Below, in pieces: positions 1 through 6,049 of a DNA stretch of 7,236 nucleotides (positions are counted from its first letter, which is position 1; each line of letters opens with the position of its first letter). Both the position numbers and the translations under genes were made by a program. This DNA is from an uncultured Selenomonadaceae bacterium (lineage in GTDB: Bacteria; Bacillota; Negativicutes; Selenomonadales; Selenomonadaceae): positions 1 through 7,236 of the forward strand of contig CATYZV010000092.1 of the NCBI GenBank assembly GCA_958415865.1, read 5' to 3'. Under the pieces are notes generated by a model. It was not told the DNA's origin and made no database searches. It saw only the letters and a program-made list of their open reading frames with translations.

Positions 1-6
1 TGACAA

Positions 7-12
7 CTCCTT
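7..12 (-). promoter_or_regulatory. Ribosome binding site of a gene lying off the left edge
   Basis: Read on the minus strand, the last bases of the window are AAAAAAGGAGTTGTCA. AAGGAG is a good Shine-Dalgarno sequence, and a start codon would fall just beyond base 1. The stretch between the transporter stop and this site (1-75) shows no hairpin followed by a T run. I therefore infer that the minus-strand operon continues into at least one more gene. The gene cannot be identified from here. Confidence 0.6.
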
Positions 13-75
13 TTTTAGCTATGTTGAACGTGCTGCTGATGAGGCAATACTGTAGGTGTTAAATGGTAAGTATGT

Positions 76-942
76 TCACTGTGTTGTTATATACACTCCG
101 CTGATGATGACGACTGCACCGATGATTTCTTTAAATGAAATGATTTCATTGATGGTCAATGCCGCGCTGATCATGCCGACGATGGGCATGAGGTTTAGGA
201 AGATGGAGGCTGTACTGGCTCCGGTGTGCTTCAAGCCGATGTTCCAGAGCAGCATGGCGGCAACGCCGCCGCCCCATATTACGAATAGGAAGGAGATGAA
301 GCCGATGGGACTGAGCATAGGAAGAATCAGTCCTTCGGTCAAGGAGCCGTAAATTGCGGTGCCGGCGGCTCCGAATAATCCATACCAAGCGGTTACGGCT
401 AGGACGCTCATCTCTTTCATGACGGGATAAGATAATAGGCAGCAGGCGGCCCAGCCTGCTTCGCCTATTACGAATAGTATGTCGCCGAAGTTGAACGAGA
501 TGTGGGCTATGGTTTCCCAAGAGCCGCCGCTTATCAGATAGAGTGCACCGCTCACTGATACGGCTATGCCTATCCACTGCCGCAGGAGCAGCCGCTCGTG
601 AATGAAGATGGCGGCTAATAGTGCGGTGATGGCGGGACAGGCGGCACTTATCAATGTGGCGTTGGCGACGGTGGAGTATTTCAGTCCTTCAAATTGCGCG
701 CCGTTGCTTATGGTAACGCCAGTCAAGCCCATCAGTATGAGCATCAGCAGGTGTTTTTTCGGAGGCAGAAAGCTGCGTTCGCCGCGCAGGTACATAATTA
801 AAAACAGTGTCAGCCCTAAAAGCAGGTAGCGTATCGGTATCATCGTCGATACGTTCATTTCGGCGACGACGAATTTGATGGCGACGGGCTGGAAGCCCCA
901 GAGTGCGCTTGCTGATATCAGTGATAAATAGTATTTGTTCAT
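76..942 (-). CDS. EamA/DMT-family membrane transporter (10 TM)
   Basis: This is a 288-residue inner-membrane protein of the drug/metabolite transporter superfamily, which moves small metabolites (often amino acids, purines or sugars) across the membrane. The sequence shows the usual two EamA repeats, at about residues 7-137 and 150-285. Hydrophobic helices run throughout. The typical repeat-end signatures are visible: ATLISAACPAITALLAAIFI followed by HERL at about 95-118, and ASIFLNLMPIVGMISAALT followed by NEIISFKEIIGAVVIISG at about 245-282. Length is normal for the family. The start codon lies 13 nt after the tyrA stop. No clear Shine-Dalgarno sequence precedes it, so translation may be coupled to tyrA. 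It is third in the tyrosine T-box operon, so the cargo may be tyrosine, another aromatic amino acid or a pathway intermediate. This is inferred from position only, because EamA sequence does not predict substrate. Confidence 0.88.
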   Translation of the reverse strand: MNKYYLSLISASALWGFQPVAIKFVVAEMNVSTMIPIRYLLLGLTLFLIMYLRGERSFLPPKKHLLMLILMGLTGVTISNGAQFEGLKYSTVANATLISAACPAITALLAAIFIHERLLLRQWIGIAVSVSGALYLISGGSWETIAHISFNFGDILFVIGEAGWAACCLLSYPVMKEMSVLAVTAWYGLFGAAGTAIYGSLTEGLILPMLSPIGFISFLFVIWGGGVAAMLLWNIGLKHTGASTASIFLNLMPIVGMISAALTINEIISFKEIIGAVVIISGVYITTQ

Positions 943-955
943 TGGCGCATTATAA

Positions 956-1846
956 TCAGATCAAGTCGTACTTGTCTTTCGTTTCTTCGAGGATCATATC
1001 GCGGCGCGTCTTGGATTCGACGAAGTAATCGTGGATTGCTGCGCGGTCTTTTTTGGCGATGGCGGTTATGACATTGCTGAGTATTGCCTGGAGCTGAGAC
1101 AGGTGCTCTATTATCGGTTCGGAATTGGAGATGCAGATATCAGCCCACATATCGGCGTTGGAGGAGGCGATGCGCGTCGTATCTTTGAAGCCGCCGCCGG
1201 CGAGCGTGATGCAGGCTTCGAGGTCAGCGGGATTCTTGTCGAGCAAGTTGACGAGAGCTGCGGCGGTGATGTGCGGAATATGGCTGATTATAGAAGCGCA
1301 GCGGTCGTGCTGTTCAAGTGTCAAAGTCGTGATATTTGCCTCAGTCAGTTTTATGAGGTCAATTATCTTGTTGACGACTTCCTCTGGTGCTCCGGTGTCT
1401 TTGACGATGACGTAGCATTTGTGGCGGAAGAGGTCTTTGTTGGCAGCTGTAACGCCGCTTTTTTCTCTGCCGGTCATCGGATGGCCTGCTACGTAGTAGA
1501 TATTTTCCGGAAGCAGGCTCATGATTTTTTTAGCGATATACGATTTTGTACTGCCGGCATCGGTGATGATGGCATTTTTTTTCAGGTGCGGCAGAATTTT
1601 TTCTACGAGCGGCACTATCTGGAGTACCGGAGTGCTGAGGTAGATGATGTCGGCGTCTTTTACACATTCTATCGGGTCGAGCGAGCCTGAGTCGATGGCG
1701 TGCAGACGGATAGCGTTATCTAATGAAGCCTGTGTCCTCGTATTGCCGGTAATGTGAATGTCATCGCCGAGCTTGTCTTTTAAAGCCATGCCGAACGCGC
1801 CGCCGATGAGGCCTACGCCGAGTATGGCAAGATTTAATTTGCTCAT
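956..1846 (-). CDS. tyrA: Prephenate dehydrogenase (tyrosine branch)
   Basis: It catalyses NAD(P)-dependent oxidative decarboxylation of prephenate to 4-hydroxyphenylpyruvate, the committed step to tyrosine, in the cytoplasm. An arogenate preference cannot be excluded from sequence. The 296-residue protein starts with a Rossmann nucleotide-binding fold ([10 protein letters not shown] at 10-19). It carries the family motifs DAGSTKS (96-102), [11 protein letters not shown] (121-131, with the conserved His and substrate-contacting residues), HDR (180-182) and [18 protein letters not shown] (217-234, conserved Arg at 225). The protein ends soon after the helical dimerisation domain and has no C-terminal ACT domain, which many Gram-positive TyrA proteins of about 360-370 residues carry. 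The ATG overlaps the aroF stop in an ATGA (1843-1846), which implies translational coupling. Expression is set by the tyrosine T-box upstream of aroF. Confidence 0.95.
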   Translation of the reverse strand: MSKLNLAILGVGLIGGAFGMALKDKLGDDIHITGNTRTQASLDNAIRLHAIDSGSLDPIECVKDADIIYLSTPVLQIVPLVEKILPHLKKNAIITDAGSTKSYIAKKIMSLLPENIYYVAGHPMTGREKSGVTAANKDLFRHKCYVIVKDTGAPEEVVNKIIDLIKLTEANITTLTLEQHDRCASIISHIPHITAAALVNLLDKNPADLEACITLAGGGFKDTTRIASSNADMWADICISNSEPIIEHLSQLQAILSNVITAIAKKDRAAIHDYFVESKTRRDMILEETKDKYDLI

Positions 1847-2856
1847 AATGTCTTACCTGCCAATGATAAAAGCTGTTTTACTTCGTCCATGACGATTTGG
1901 AAATTCTTGGGAGTGAGGGACTGGTCCCCGTCGCTCAATGCTACTTCGGGATGCGGATGTACTTCGATCATGAGCCCGTCAGCACCTACGGCTACGGCTG
2001 CACGCGCCATCGGCTGCACCATCTGCCAGCGTCCTGTGCCATGGCTGGGATCGGCGATGATGGGCAGGTGGGACAGTTCTTTTACGGCTGCTACGGCACT
2101 GAGGTCGAGCGTGTTGCGTGTGAAGGTTTCAGTGGTGCGGATGCCGCGTTCGCAGAGCACTATATTGTAATTGCCGCCGCTGGCGATGTATTCAGCAGCG
2201 TTGAGCCATTCGCTGACCGTAGCGCAGAGGCCGTTTTTGAGCAGTACGGGCTTTTGGGTGTGGCCTATTTCTTTTAAGAGCTGGAAGTTCTGCATATTGC
2301 GTGCACCGACCTGCAGCATATCAGCGTATTGGCAGATGGTATCGAGATCGTTGATGTTGACGATTTCGGTTACTATCTTGAGGCCTGTTTCATCGCCGAC
2401 GCTGCGCATCATCTTGAGCCCTTCAATGCCTAATCCCTGAAAATCATAAGGGGATGTGCGAGGCTTGAAGGCACCGCCGCGCAGGATTTGAGCACCTGCT
2501 GCTTTGACTGCTTTAGCAGCTTCTAAGAGCTGTTCGCGGCTTTCTACGGAGCACGGTCCTGCCATAACAGCAAAGTGGCCGCTGCCGATCTTGACACCGC
2601 CGATGTCAACCACGCTGTCTTCGGGATGAAAATCGCGGCTCACGAGTTTGTATTTTTCAGTGATTGAAACAGTTTTTTCTACGCCGGAGAGTGAGTTCAT
2701 CTGCAATCCCGCGATTTTTTTCTTATCGCCGATGACACCGACGATGGTGCGCGATTCGCCCTGCGATAAATGGTAGTCGAGTCCTTCGCGCTTGATTTTA
2801 TTTTTTACTGCCTCGAGGTCGCTGGCTGTGGATTTCGGTTTCATAACGATGATCAT
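1843..2856 (-). CDS. aroF: 3-deoxy-7-phosphoheptulonate (DAHP) synthase, type I-beta
   Basis: It condenses phosphoenolpyruvate and erythrose 4-phosphate to DAHP, the first step of the shikimate pathway. The 337 residues form two parts. An N-terminal ferredoxin-like domain (about 1-70) is the feedback-sensing module in Thermotoga-type enzymes. A TIM barrel follows (about 80-335). Visible active-site motifs are AGPCSVES (99-106, metal-ligand Cys102), [12 protein letters not shown] (126-137), [10 protein letters not shown] (182-191), ADPSHGTGR (268-276, His272), IEVHP (297-301, Glu298) and ALSDGDQSL (306-314, Asp309). One oddity is LLKNG at 205-209, where most relatives that I recall have LLKRG. 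AGGAGG at 2866-2871 lies 9 nt before the ATG and fixes the start. It is the first gene of the operon, directly downstream of the T-box leader. Family naming varies (aroF, aroG, aroA). Confidence 0.95.
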   Translation of the reverse strand: MIIVMKPKSTASDLEAVKNKIKREGLDYHLSQGESRTIVGVIGDKKKIAGLQMNSLSGVEKTVSITEKYKLVSRDFHPEDSVVDIGGVKIGSGHFAVMAGPCSVESREQLLEAAKAVKAAGAQILRGGAFKPRTSPYDFQGLGIEGLKMMRSVGDETGLKIVTEIVNINDLDTICQYADMLQVGARNMQNFQLLKEIGHTQKPVLLKNGLCATVSEWLNAAEYIASGGNYNIVLCERGIRTTETFTRNTLDLSAVAAVKELSHLPIIADPSHGTGRWQMVQPMARAAVAVGADGLMIEVHPHPEVALSDGDQSLTPKNFQIVMDEVKQLLSLAGKTL

Positions 2857-2923
2857 GGTAGAATTCCTCCTAAATCGAATAAAATTTGTCGATGATTTTC
2901 ATTTAGTATGTCAAAATGGATAC

Positions 2924-2954
2924 AAAAAAAGCCCGTCCCTATACAGGGACGAGC
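2924..2954 (-). terminator. T-box regulated (conditional) terminator
   Basis: On the minus strand, GCTCGTCCCT, loop GTAT, AGGGACGGGC and then seven T form a 10-bp hairpin with one G-U pair. The 5' arm (CTCGTCCCT) is also the 3' half of the antiterminator, so the two folds are mutually exclusive. This is the standard T-box arrangement. Confidence 0.95.
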
Positions 2955-3200
2955 TGTTATAACCCGTGGTACCACCCTACTTGCTTATATGGCAAGCCGC
3001 TTTGTTCAGGTACTGACATACCCTAGCCTCTGGTAACGGTGGCGTTCCGGCACGGCCTACTGACTTTTGTGTTCAGCCTGCTGCTTACAGGTGTATTTCA
3101 ATCTGCCGGCCTGCTGCGTCGCACCGTACCGCAGCTCTCTGAGAGGTATCACAGATCTACTTTTCCTGATCGTTGCATTTGAAAAGTTTGAACTATCTTG
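2924..3200 (-). ncRNA. T-box riboswitch, tyrosine-specific (UAC specifier)
   Basis: This leader senses uncharged tRNA and controls aroF-tyrA-transporter by antitermination. Read 5' to 3' on the minus strand, Stem I contains a specifier loop with 5' side AAAAGTA and 3' side GAAATACA. The loop is closed by GATCTG/CAGATT on one side and CAGG/CCTG on the other. This places TAC (complement of 3093-3095), a Tyr codon followed by the usual purine, at the specifier position. The distal part of Stem I has AGAGAG and GGTGCGA-type elements. A Stem III hairpin CTTGC/GCAAG precedes the conserved T-box AGGGTGGTACCACGG (2964-2978). The TGGT bulge would pair with a tRNA ending in ACCA, matching the A discriminator of tRNA-Tyr. 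The antiterminator pairs AGGG with CCCT and ACGGG with CTCGT (2945-2978) and excludes the terminator. The 5' end is inferred from the promoter. Confidence 0.96.
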
Positions 3201-3206
3201 CTTAAT

Positions 3207-3235
3207 ACTATAACGATTCTTATTTTGTTTGTCAA
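3207..3235 (-). promoter_or_regulatory. Promoter of the aroF-tyrA-transporter operon
   Basis: On the minus strand, TTGACA (complement of 3230-3235) is separated by 17 nt from TATAGT (complement of 3207-3212). This is a perfect -35 and a near-consensus -10 for the housekeeping sigma factor. Transcription should begin near 3200, just before T-box Stem I. Confidence 0.88.
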
Positions 3236-3253
3236 TACCCTGCTGAAAAATAT

Positions 3254-3276
3254 TGCTATCACATTTGTGAGATAGC
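3254..3276. repeat. Imperfect palindrome between the two divergent promoters
   Basis: The sequence holds GCTATC (3255-3260) and GATAGC (3270-3275) as inverted arms, with ATCACA and TTGTGA nested inside slightly out of register. It sits between the -35 boxes of the aroF operon (3230-3235) and of the HAD phosphatase gene (3293-3298). It could be an operator for a dimeric repressor or only a small hairpin. No regulator can be named. Confidence 0.4.
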
Positions 3277-3292
3277 TAATAATATGTTTTGG

Positions 3293-3321
3293 TTGTCAAA
3301 CGGTGAAATTTTTCATAAAAT
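3293..3321 (+). promoter_or_regulatory. Promoter of the HAD phosphatase gene
   Basis: TTGTCA (3293-3298), a 17-nt spacer and TAAAAT (3316-3321) make a good sigma-A-type promoter. The expected start of transcription is about 3328, some 20 nt before the ribosome binding site. Confidence 0.7.
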
Positions 3322-3360
3322 AGATAGAGAAAACGAATACGAATGATAGGAGAAATAAAA

Positions 3361-3999
3361 ATGTACAGCATTATATTCGATATCGACGGAACTTTATGGG
3401 ATTCTACTGATGCGGTGGCGGAGAGCTGGAACAGGGCTATTAAAGCTGAAACGGGCATAGATGCCGGATTGGATGCGGCAAAACTGAAGGGCTTGTTCGG
3501 CAAGACGATGGATGAGATAGGGCTTGCCATGTTGCCGACACTCGACGCAGCAGAACGCAGAAGAGTATGCTTTAAATGCTACGATTACGAGGATGAATAT
3601 TTAAAAGACCACCCCGGTAAATTCTATGACGGGGTAAAAGAAACACTGCTTAAATTAATAGAAAATCACGATATATACGTCGTTAGCAACTGCCAAGTGG
3701 GGTATATAGAGCTGACGCTGAAGCATTTGGGCCTGCTGGATAAAGTAAAGGATCATCTGTGCTACGGCGACAATGAGCTGCCAAAGGGTGAAAATATAAA
3801 GCTTATCGTAGAGCGCAATAAAATAGCTCATCCGATATACGTAGGCGACATACAGGGGGATTACGAAGCGTGCCGTATTGCCGATGTGCCGATGATCTAC
3901 GCCAGCTACGGCTTTGGCGAGGTAAAACAGCCTGAATACACCATTGACGATATAAAAGAGCTGCCTGCACTGATAGCAAAGTTAGACGCTGAACTCTAA
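3361..3999 (+). CDS. HAD-superfamily hydrolase, phosphoglycolate phosphatase-like
   Basis: This is a 212-residue cytoplasmic phosphatase of the haloacid dehalogenase superfamily. All four HAD motifs are visible. Motif I is FDIDGTLWDS (6-14), with the nucleophile Asp8 and the general acid Asp10. Motif II is VVSN (107-110, Ser109). Motif III is the Lys in PKGEN (Lys142). Motif IV is VGDIQGDYEA (161-170, Asp163 and Asp167). A helical cap of the C1 type lies between motifs I and II (about 15-85), as in Gph/PGP-like enzymes. The start is set at 3361 because AGGAGA (3348-3353) lies 7 nt before it. The ATG at 3343 lies upstream of, and would read through, that ribosome binding site, and homologues begin with the MYSIIFDIDGT-like strand. 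The gene is alone between its own promoter and terminator. The substrate cannot be deduced. Confidence 0.9.
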   Translation: MYSIIFDIDGTLWDSTDAVAESWNRAIKAETGIDAGLDAAKLKGLFGKTMDEIGLAMLPTLDAAERRRVCFKCYDYEDEYLKDHPGKFYDGVKETLLKLIENHDIYVVSNCQVGYIELTLKHLGLLDKVKDHLCYGDNELPKGENIKLIVERNKIAHPIYVGDIQGDYEACRIADVPMIYASYGFGEVKQPEYTIDDIKELPALIAKLDAEL

Positions 4000-4016
4000 T
4001 AAATATGACGAAAAGA

Positions 4017-4043
4017 AAGAGCACCTGTATCAGGTGCTTTTTT
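4017..4043 (+). terminator. Terminator of the HAD gene, possibly bidirectional
   Basis: GCACCTG (4021-4027), loop TAT, CAGGTGC (4031-4037) and six T form a clean intrinsic terminator 21 nt after the HAD stop. On the minus strand the same hairpin is followed by CTCTTTCTTTT, a weaker U tract. The convergent iolE stop codon directly abuts it, so it may serve both genes. Confidence 0.9.
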
Positions 4044-4942
4044 CATAGGTCCAGCATTGCCGAAAGGTAGTAGCGTGCTTTTAGGGCGTATTCAAATGGG
4101 CCGGAGGATTGAGGATTCTGCTCGCAGTCTACGATGAGCCAGCCATTGTAGCCGGCATCATCGAGTGAGGCGAACACTTCGGCGAAGTCGATGCAGCCGC
4201 TTCCTTCTCCGGGGACGGTGAAGCAGTTGTCCTTGACGGCATCGCGAAAACTGTAGTCATTGCGCTTGGCGATGAGCATTTTTTCGGGATAGAGGTCCTT
4301 TAGATGGACGTGCCCTATTCGCCTGCCAAATTTTTGGATGAAGGGTACGGGTGCGATGTCTGCTAAGATTAGATCGGAAGTGTCAAGGCAGAGGTGTACC
4401 CAGCGGGGATTCGTATGCGCCAATAGATAGGCTATTTCCTCTTCTGTCTGTACGACGCTGCTCATATGGTGATGGTAGCAGAGCTTTATGCCGCTTTTGC
4501 CTGCTGTTTTCCCCAGCATATTCAAGCCCGCGCAGAGCCGTTTCCATTCTTCATTGGATAGAGTGGCTCTATCGGTGAACATGGATTTATCTGAGCGAAA
4601 TAGATTGTAGCTCATTTCACATACATTGATGCAGGCAGCATGCAGAGCTTTGAGCCGGGTGAGCTCTCGGACAAATAATTTTTCCGTATATTCAAACGGC
4701 ATTGTCGCAAGATAGATGCTGAGCCATTGACCGGCGATTTTGAGATGGCGCAGCTTTAAGTGATATAATAGCTTATCAGTATCTTGCGGAAAGGTAACGC
4801 CTATTTCTACGCCGTCGTAGCCTGTTAGTGCCGCTTCACTCAGTATCTGTTCAAAGTTGTTGGCATTTCCCAGTGCAGGCTGGTCGTCATTCGTCCAGTT
4901 GATGGGCGATATGCCTATATTTATTTTGCTGTGGTCAAACAT
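4043..4942 (-). CDS. iolE: Inosose dehydratase (2-keto-myo-inositol dehydratase)
   Basis: IolE removes water from 2-keto-myo-inositol (scyllo-inosose) to give 3D-trihydroxycyclohexane-1,2-dione, the second step of inositol catabolism, in the cytoplasm. The 299-residue protein is a xylose-isomerase-like TIM barrel (AP-endonuclease 2 family). It has the IolE hallmark GISPINWTNDD (10-20), YHHHM (156-160) followed by VQTEEEI, HVHLKD (211-216), FTVPGEG (241-247), and a C-terminal VDCEQNP (271-277) with Glu274 followed by EYALKARYYL. One oddity is LDTSD (186-190), where Bacillus IolE, as I recall it, has DTGH, so a conserved His position is Asp190. The start is at 4942 because AAAGGA (complement of 4952-4957) lies at proper distance and the protein then has family length. 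An in-frame ATG at 4996 lacks a site. It is divergent from the AraC-type gene. Confidence 0.85.
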   Translation of the reverse strand: MFDHSKINIGISPINWTNDDQPALGNANNFEQILSEAALTGYDGVEIGVTFPQDTDKLLYHLKLRHLKIAGQWLSIYLATMPFEYTEKLFVRELTRLKALHAACINVCEMSYNLFRSDKSMFTDRATLSNEEWKRLCAGLNMLGKTAGKSGIKLCYHHHMSSVVQTEEEIAYLLAHTNPRWVHLCLDTSDLILADIAPVPFIQKFGRRIGHVHLKDLYPEKMLIAKRNDYSFRDAVKDNCFTVPGEGSGCIDFAEVFASLDDAGYNGWLIVDCEQNPQSSGPFEYALKARYYLSAMLDL

Positions 4943-5023
4943 GATTAACGGTCCTTTGTATTTGTTGTATGGAATTGGTATGATATGTATGATCAAATTC
5001 TGATTATGGAAGGATTTTGTTTT
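4943..5023. promoter_or_regulatory. Divergent iolE/araC-type regulator control region
   Basis: These 81 nt must hold promoters for both genes. For the regulator there is an extended -10, TGGTATGAT (4976-4984), with a weak -35 TTTGTA (4955-4960) 18 nt upstream. For iolE no convincing promoter was found. TTGATC (complement) is a possible -35 without a good -10, as expected if an activator is needed. TATGAT occurs twice, 9 nt apart (4979 and 4988). GATATGTAT here weakly resembles the GAAATGTAT motif found upstream of iolG. Confidence 0.45.
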
Positions 5024-5884
5024 ATGAAGGCAAAGCGCGAAGCCGGTGTAATGCAGCTGGAGCCGATGTATTTTGCTTCATCTGATTTATTTACAAAAAA
5101 GAATCTATTGTACGTATTGTGGGGATCGGTATATCTGCTGGACAAACCGTATGAAATCAAGCGCAGCTATATGAATGCCTTTATGGTACAGTATATCATA
5201 TCAGGCGAACTTCATCTTGAAATAGAAGGCGAGCACATAACGGCTAAGAGCGGTGAACTTGTGCTGCTGGACTGCAAAAAGCCTCACCGTTATTGGGTGG
5301 AAAGCCGCTGTGAGGTAAAGTGGTTTCATTTTAACGGAGTGCCGGCGCAGCCGCTGGCGGATTATATTTTTTCTCATAATAAAACAGGCTGCTTTGAGGC
5401 ATTCTCTGCTAAGAAAGTATTGCCTCAGGTGGACAGCGTGATGGAGCTATTGCGGGTGAAGGGCAGCAGCTGGCAGATAGCAGAAACTCTTTACAGTATG
5501 ATGTGCCGCTTAGCTGCGCTGCCTTCGCTGCAAAAATCGTCTGCTGAAGAGCTCGTAGAAAAAGCTGTACAGTACATGGGAGAGAATTTCAGCCGGACGA
5601 TGAGTGTGCAGGAAGTGGCAGCTCATACGGGATTGAGTCTGTTTTACTTTACACGGCTGTTCAAGCGTCTAATGCAGGTTTCACCGCACGTCTATTTGAA
5701 CAGACTGCGCATGGACAAGGCGAAAAATTTATTGGTGTACACGTATTACAGCGTCGAAGAAATAGCCGAGATGACGGGATTTCAAAGTGCCTCGCATTTC
5801 ATACGGGCGTTTAAGCAGTCAGCTGGCATCACACCCAAGAAATTCCGTGAGTCTGCTAAAGGCAGAGGCGGAGAAAAGTTATGA
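5024..5884 (+). CDS. AraC-family transcriptional regulator with cupin sensor domain
   Basis: This is a DNA-binding regulator of 286 residues. The N-terminal part (about 15-125) is an AraC-type cupin barrel, the usual ligand-sensing domain, with SGELHLEIEGE (60-70) and SGELVLLDCKKPHRY (76-90) marking its strands. A helical linker follows. The C-terminal part (about 175-276) is the double helix-turn-helix domain. HTH1 is SVQEVAAHTGLSLFYFTRLF (194-213). HTH2 is SVEEIAEMTGFQSASHFIRA (243-262) and ends with the family signature GITPKKFR (268-275). GGAAGGA (5008-5014), 9 nt upstream, selects the ATG at 5024 over an in-frame ATG at 4985. It lies between iolE (divergent) and iolG (downstream), so it is the likely inositol-responsive regulator of both. 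This is inference from context; Bacillus uses a DeoR-type IolR instead. Confidence 0.92.
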   Translation: MKAKREAGVMQLEPMYFASSDLFTKKNLLYVLWGSVYLLDKPYEIKRSYMNAFMVQYIISGELHLEIEGEHITAKSGELVLLDCKKPHRYWVESRCEVKWFHFNGVPAQPLADYIFSHNKTGCFEAFSAKKVLPQVDSVMELLRVKGSSWQIAETLYSMMCRLAALPSLQKSSAEELVEKAVQYMGENFSRTMSVQEVAAHTGLSLFYFTRLFKRLMQVSPHVYLNRLRMDKAKNLLVYTYYSVEEIAEMTGFQSASHFIRAFKQSAGITPKKFRESAKGRGGEKL

Positions 5885-5888
5885 GGCA

Positions 5889-5932
5889 TATACATTTCTT
5901 GTCTTTAATTAGATTAGAGCAAGAAATGTATA
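5889..5932 (+). terminator. Long hairpin after the regulator gene (probable terminator)
   Basis: The 13-nt arm TATACATTTCTTG (5889-5901) is perfectly complementary to CAAGAAATGTATA (5920-5932). After one bulged T, CTTTAAT (5903-5909) pairs with ATTAGAG (5913-5919, one G-U) around a TAG loop. This makes a 20-bp hairpin starting 4 nt after the stop codon and followed by TTTTT. The position fits an intrinsic terminator. The AT-rich, unusually long stem, and the recurrence of its arm at 5963, leave an operator role open. Confidence 0.6.
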
Positions 5933-5962
5933 TTTTTGAGCAATTTTATCTGATGATGCAGA

Positions 5963-5974
5963 ATACATTTCCTG
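5963..5974 (+). repeat. Third copy of the ATACATTTCYTG motif
   Basis: ATACATTTCCTG here differs in one base from ATACATTTCTTG at 5890-5901. The motif also lies inverted at 5920-5931. The two direct copies start 73 nt apart, close to seven helical turns. It lies about 75 nt before the iolG start codon, where an activator site would be expected. Confidence 0.45.
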
Positions 5975-6049
5975 ATATTATGAATTTACAGAAAAAATGA
6001 TAGACAGATTACAACAGTATGTATTTTATTTATTTGGGAGGAATATATT

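Noticed and set aside
1031..1690. Long plus-strand open frame antisense to tyrA
   Set aside because: It lies wholly inside a well-supported gene, has no ribosome binding site, and reads as low-complexity residues mirrored from tyrA codons.
2964..3200. The folded leader as an attenuator peptide or other riboswitch class
   Set aside because: The specifier loop, the conserved AGGGTGGTACCACGG element and the antiterminator/terminator switch are diagnostic of a T-box. No leader peptide with repeated Tyr or Phe codons was seen.
3262..3275. TTGTGA/ATCACA in the divergent promoter gap as a CRP/FNR-type site
   Set aside because: The half sites face the wrong way and are not spaced as in the TGTGA-N6-TCACA consensus. 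Only a generic imperfect palindrome is supported.
3343..3360. Earlier ATG at 3343 as the start of the HAD gene
   Set aside because: It would make the ribosome binding site AGGAGA (3348-3353) part of the coding region and has no site of its own. The ATG at 3361 has ideal spacing and gives the usual HAD N-terminus.
4943..4996. Upstream in-frame starts for iolE (4996) and the regulator (4985), which would make the two genes overlap
   Set aside because: Both lack ribosome binding sites, and both genes have a good site before the later ATG (4942 and 5024). The later starts give normal family lengths and leave an 81-nt control region.
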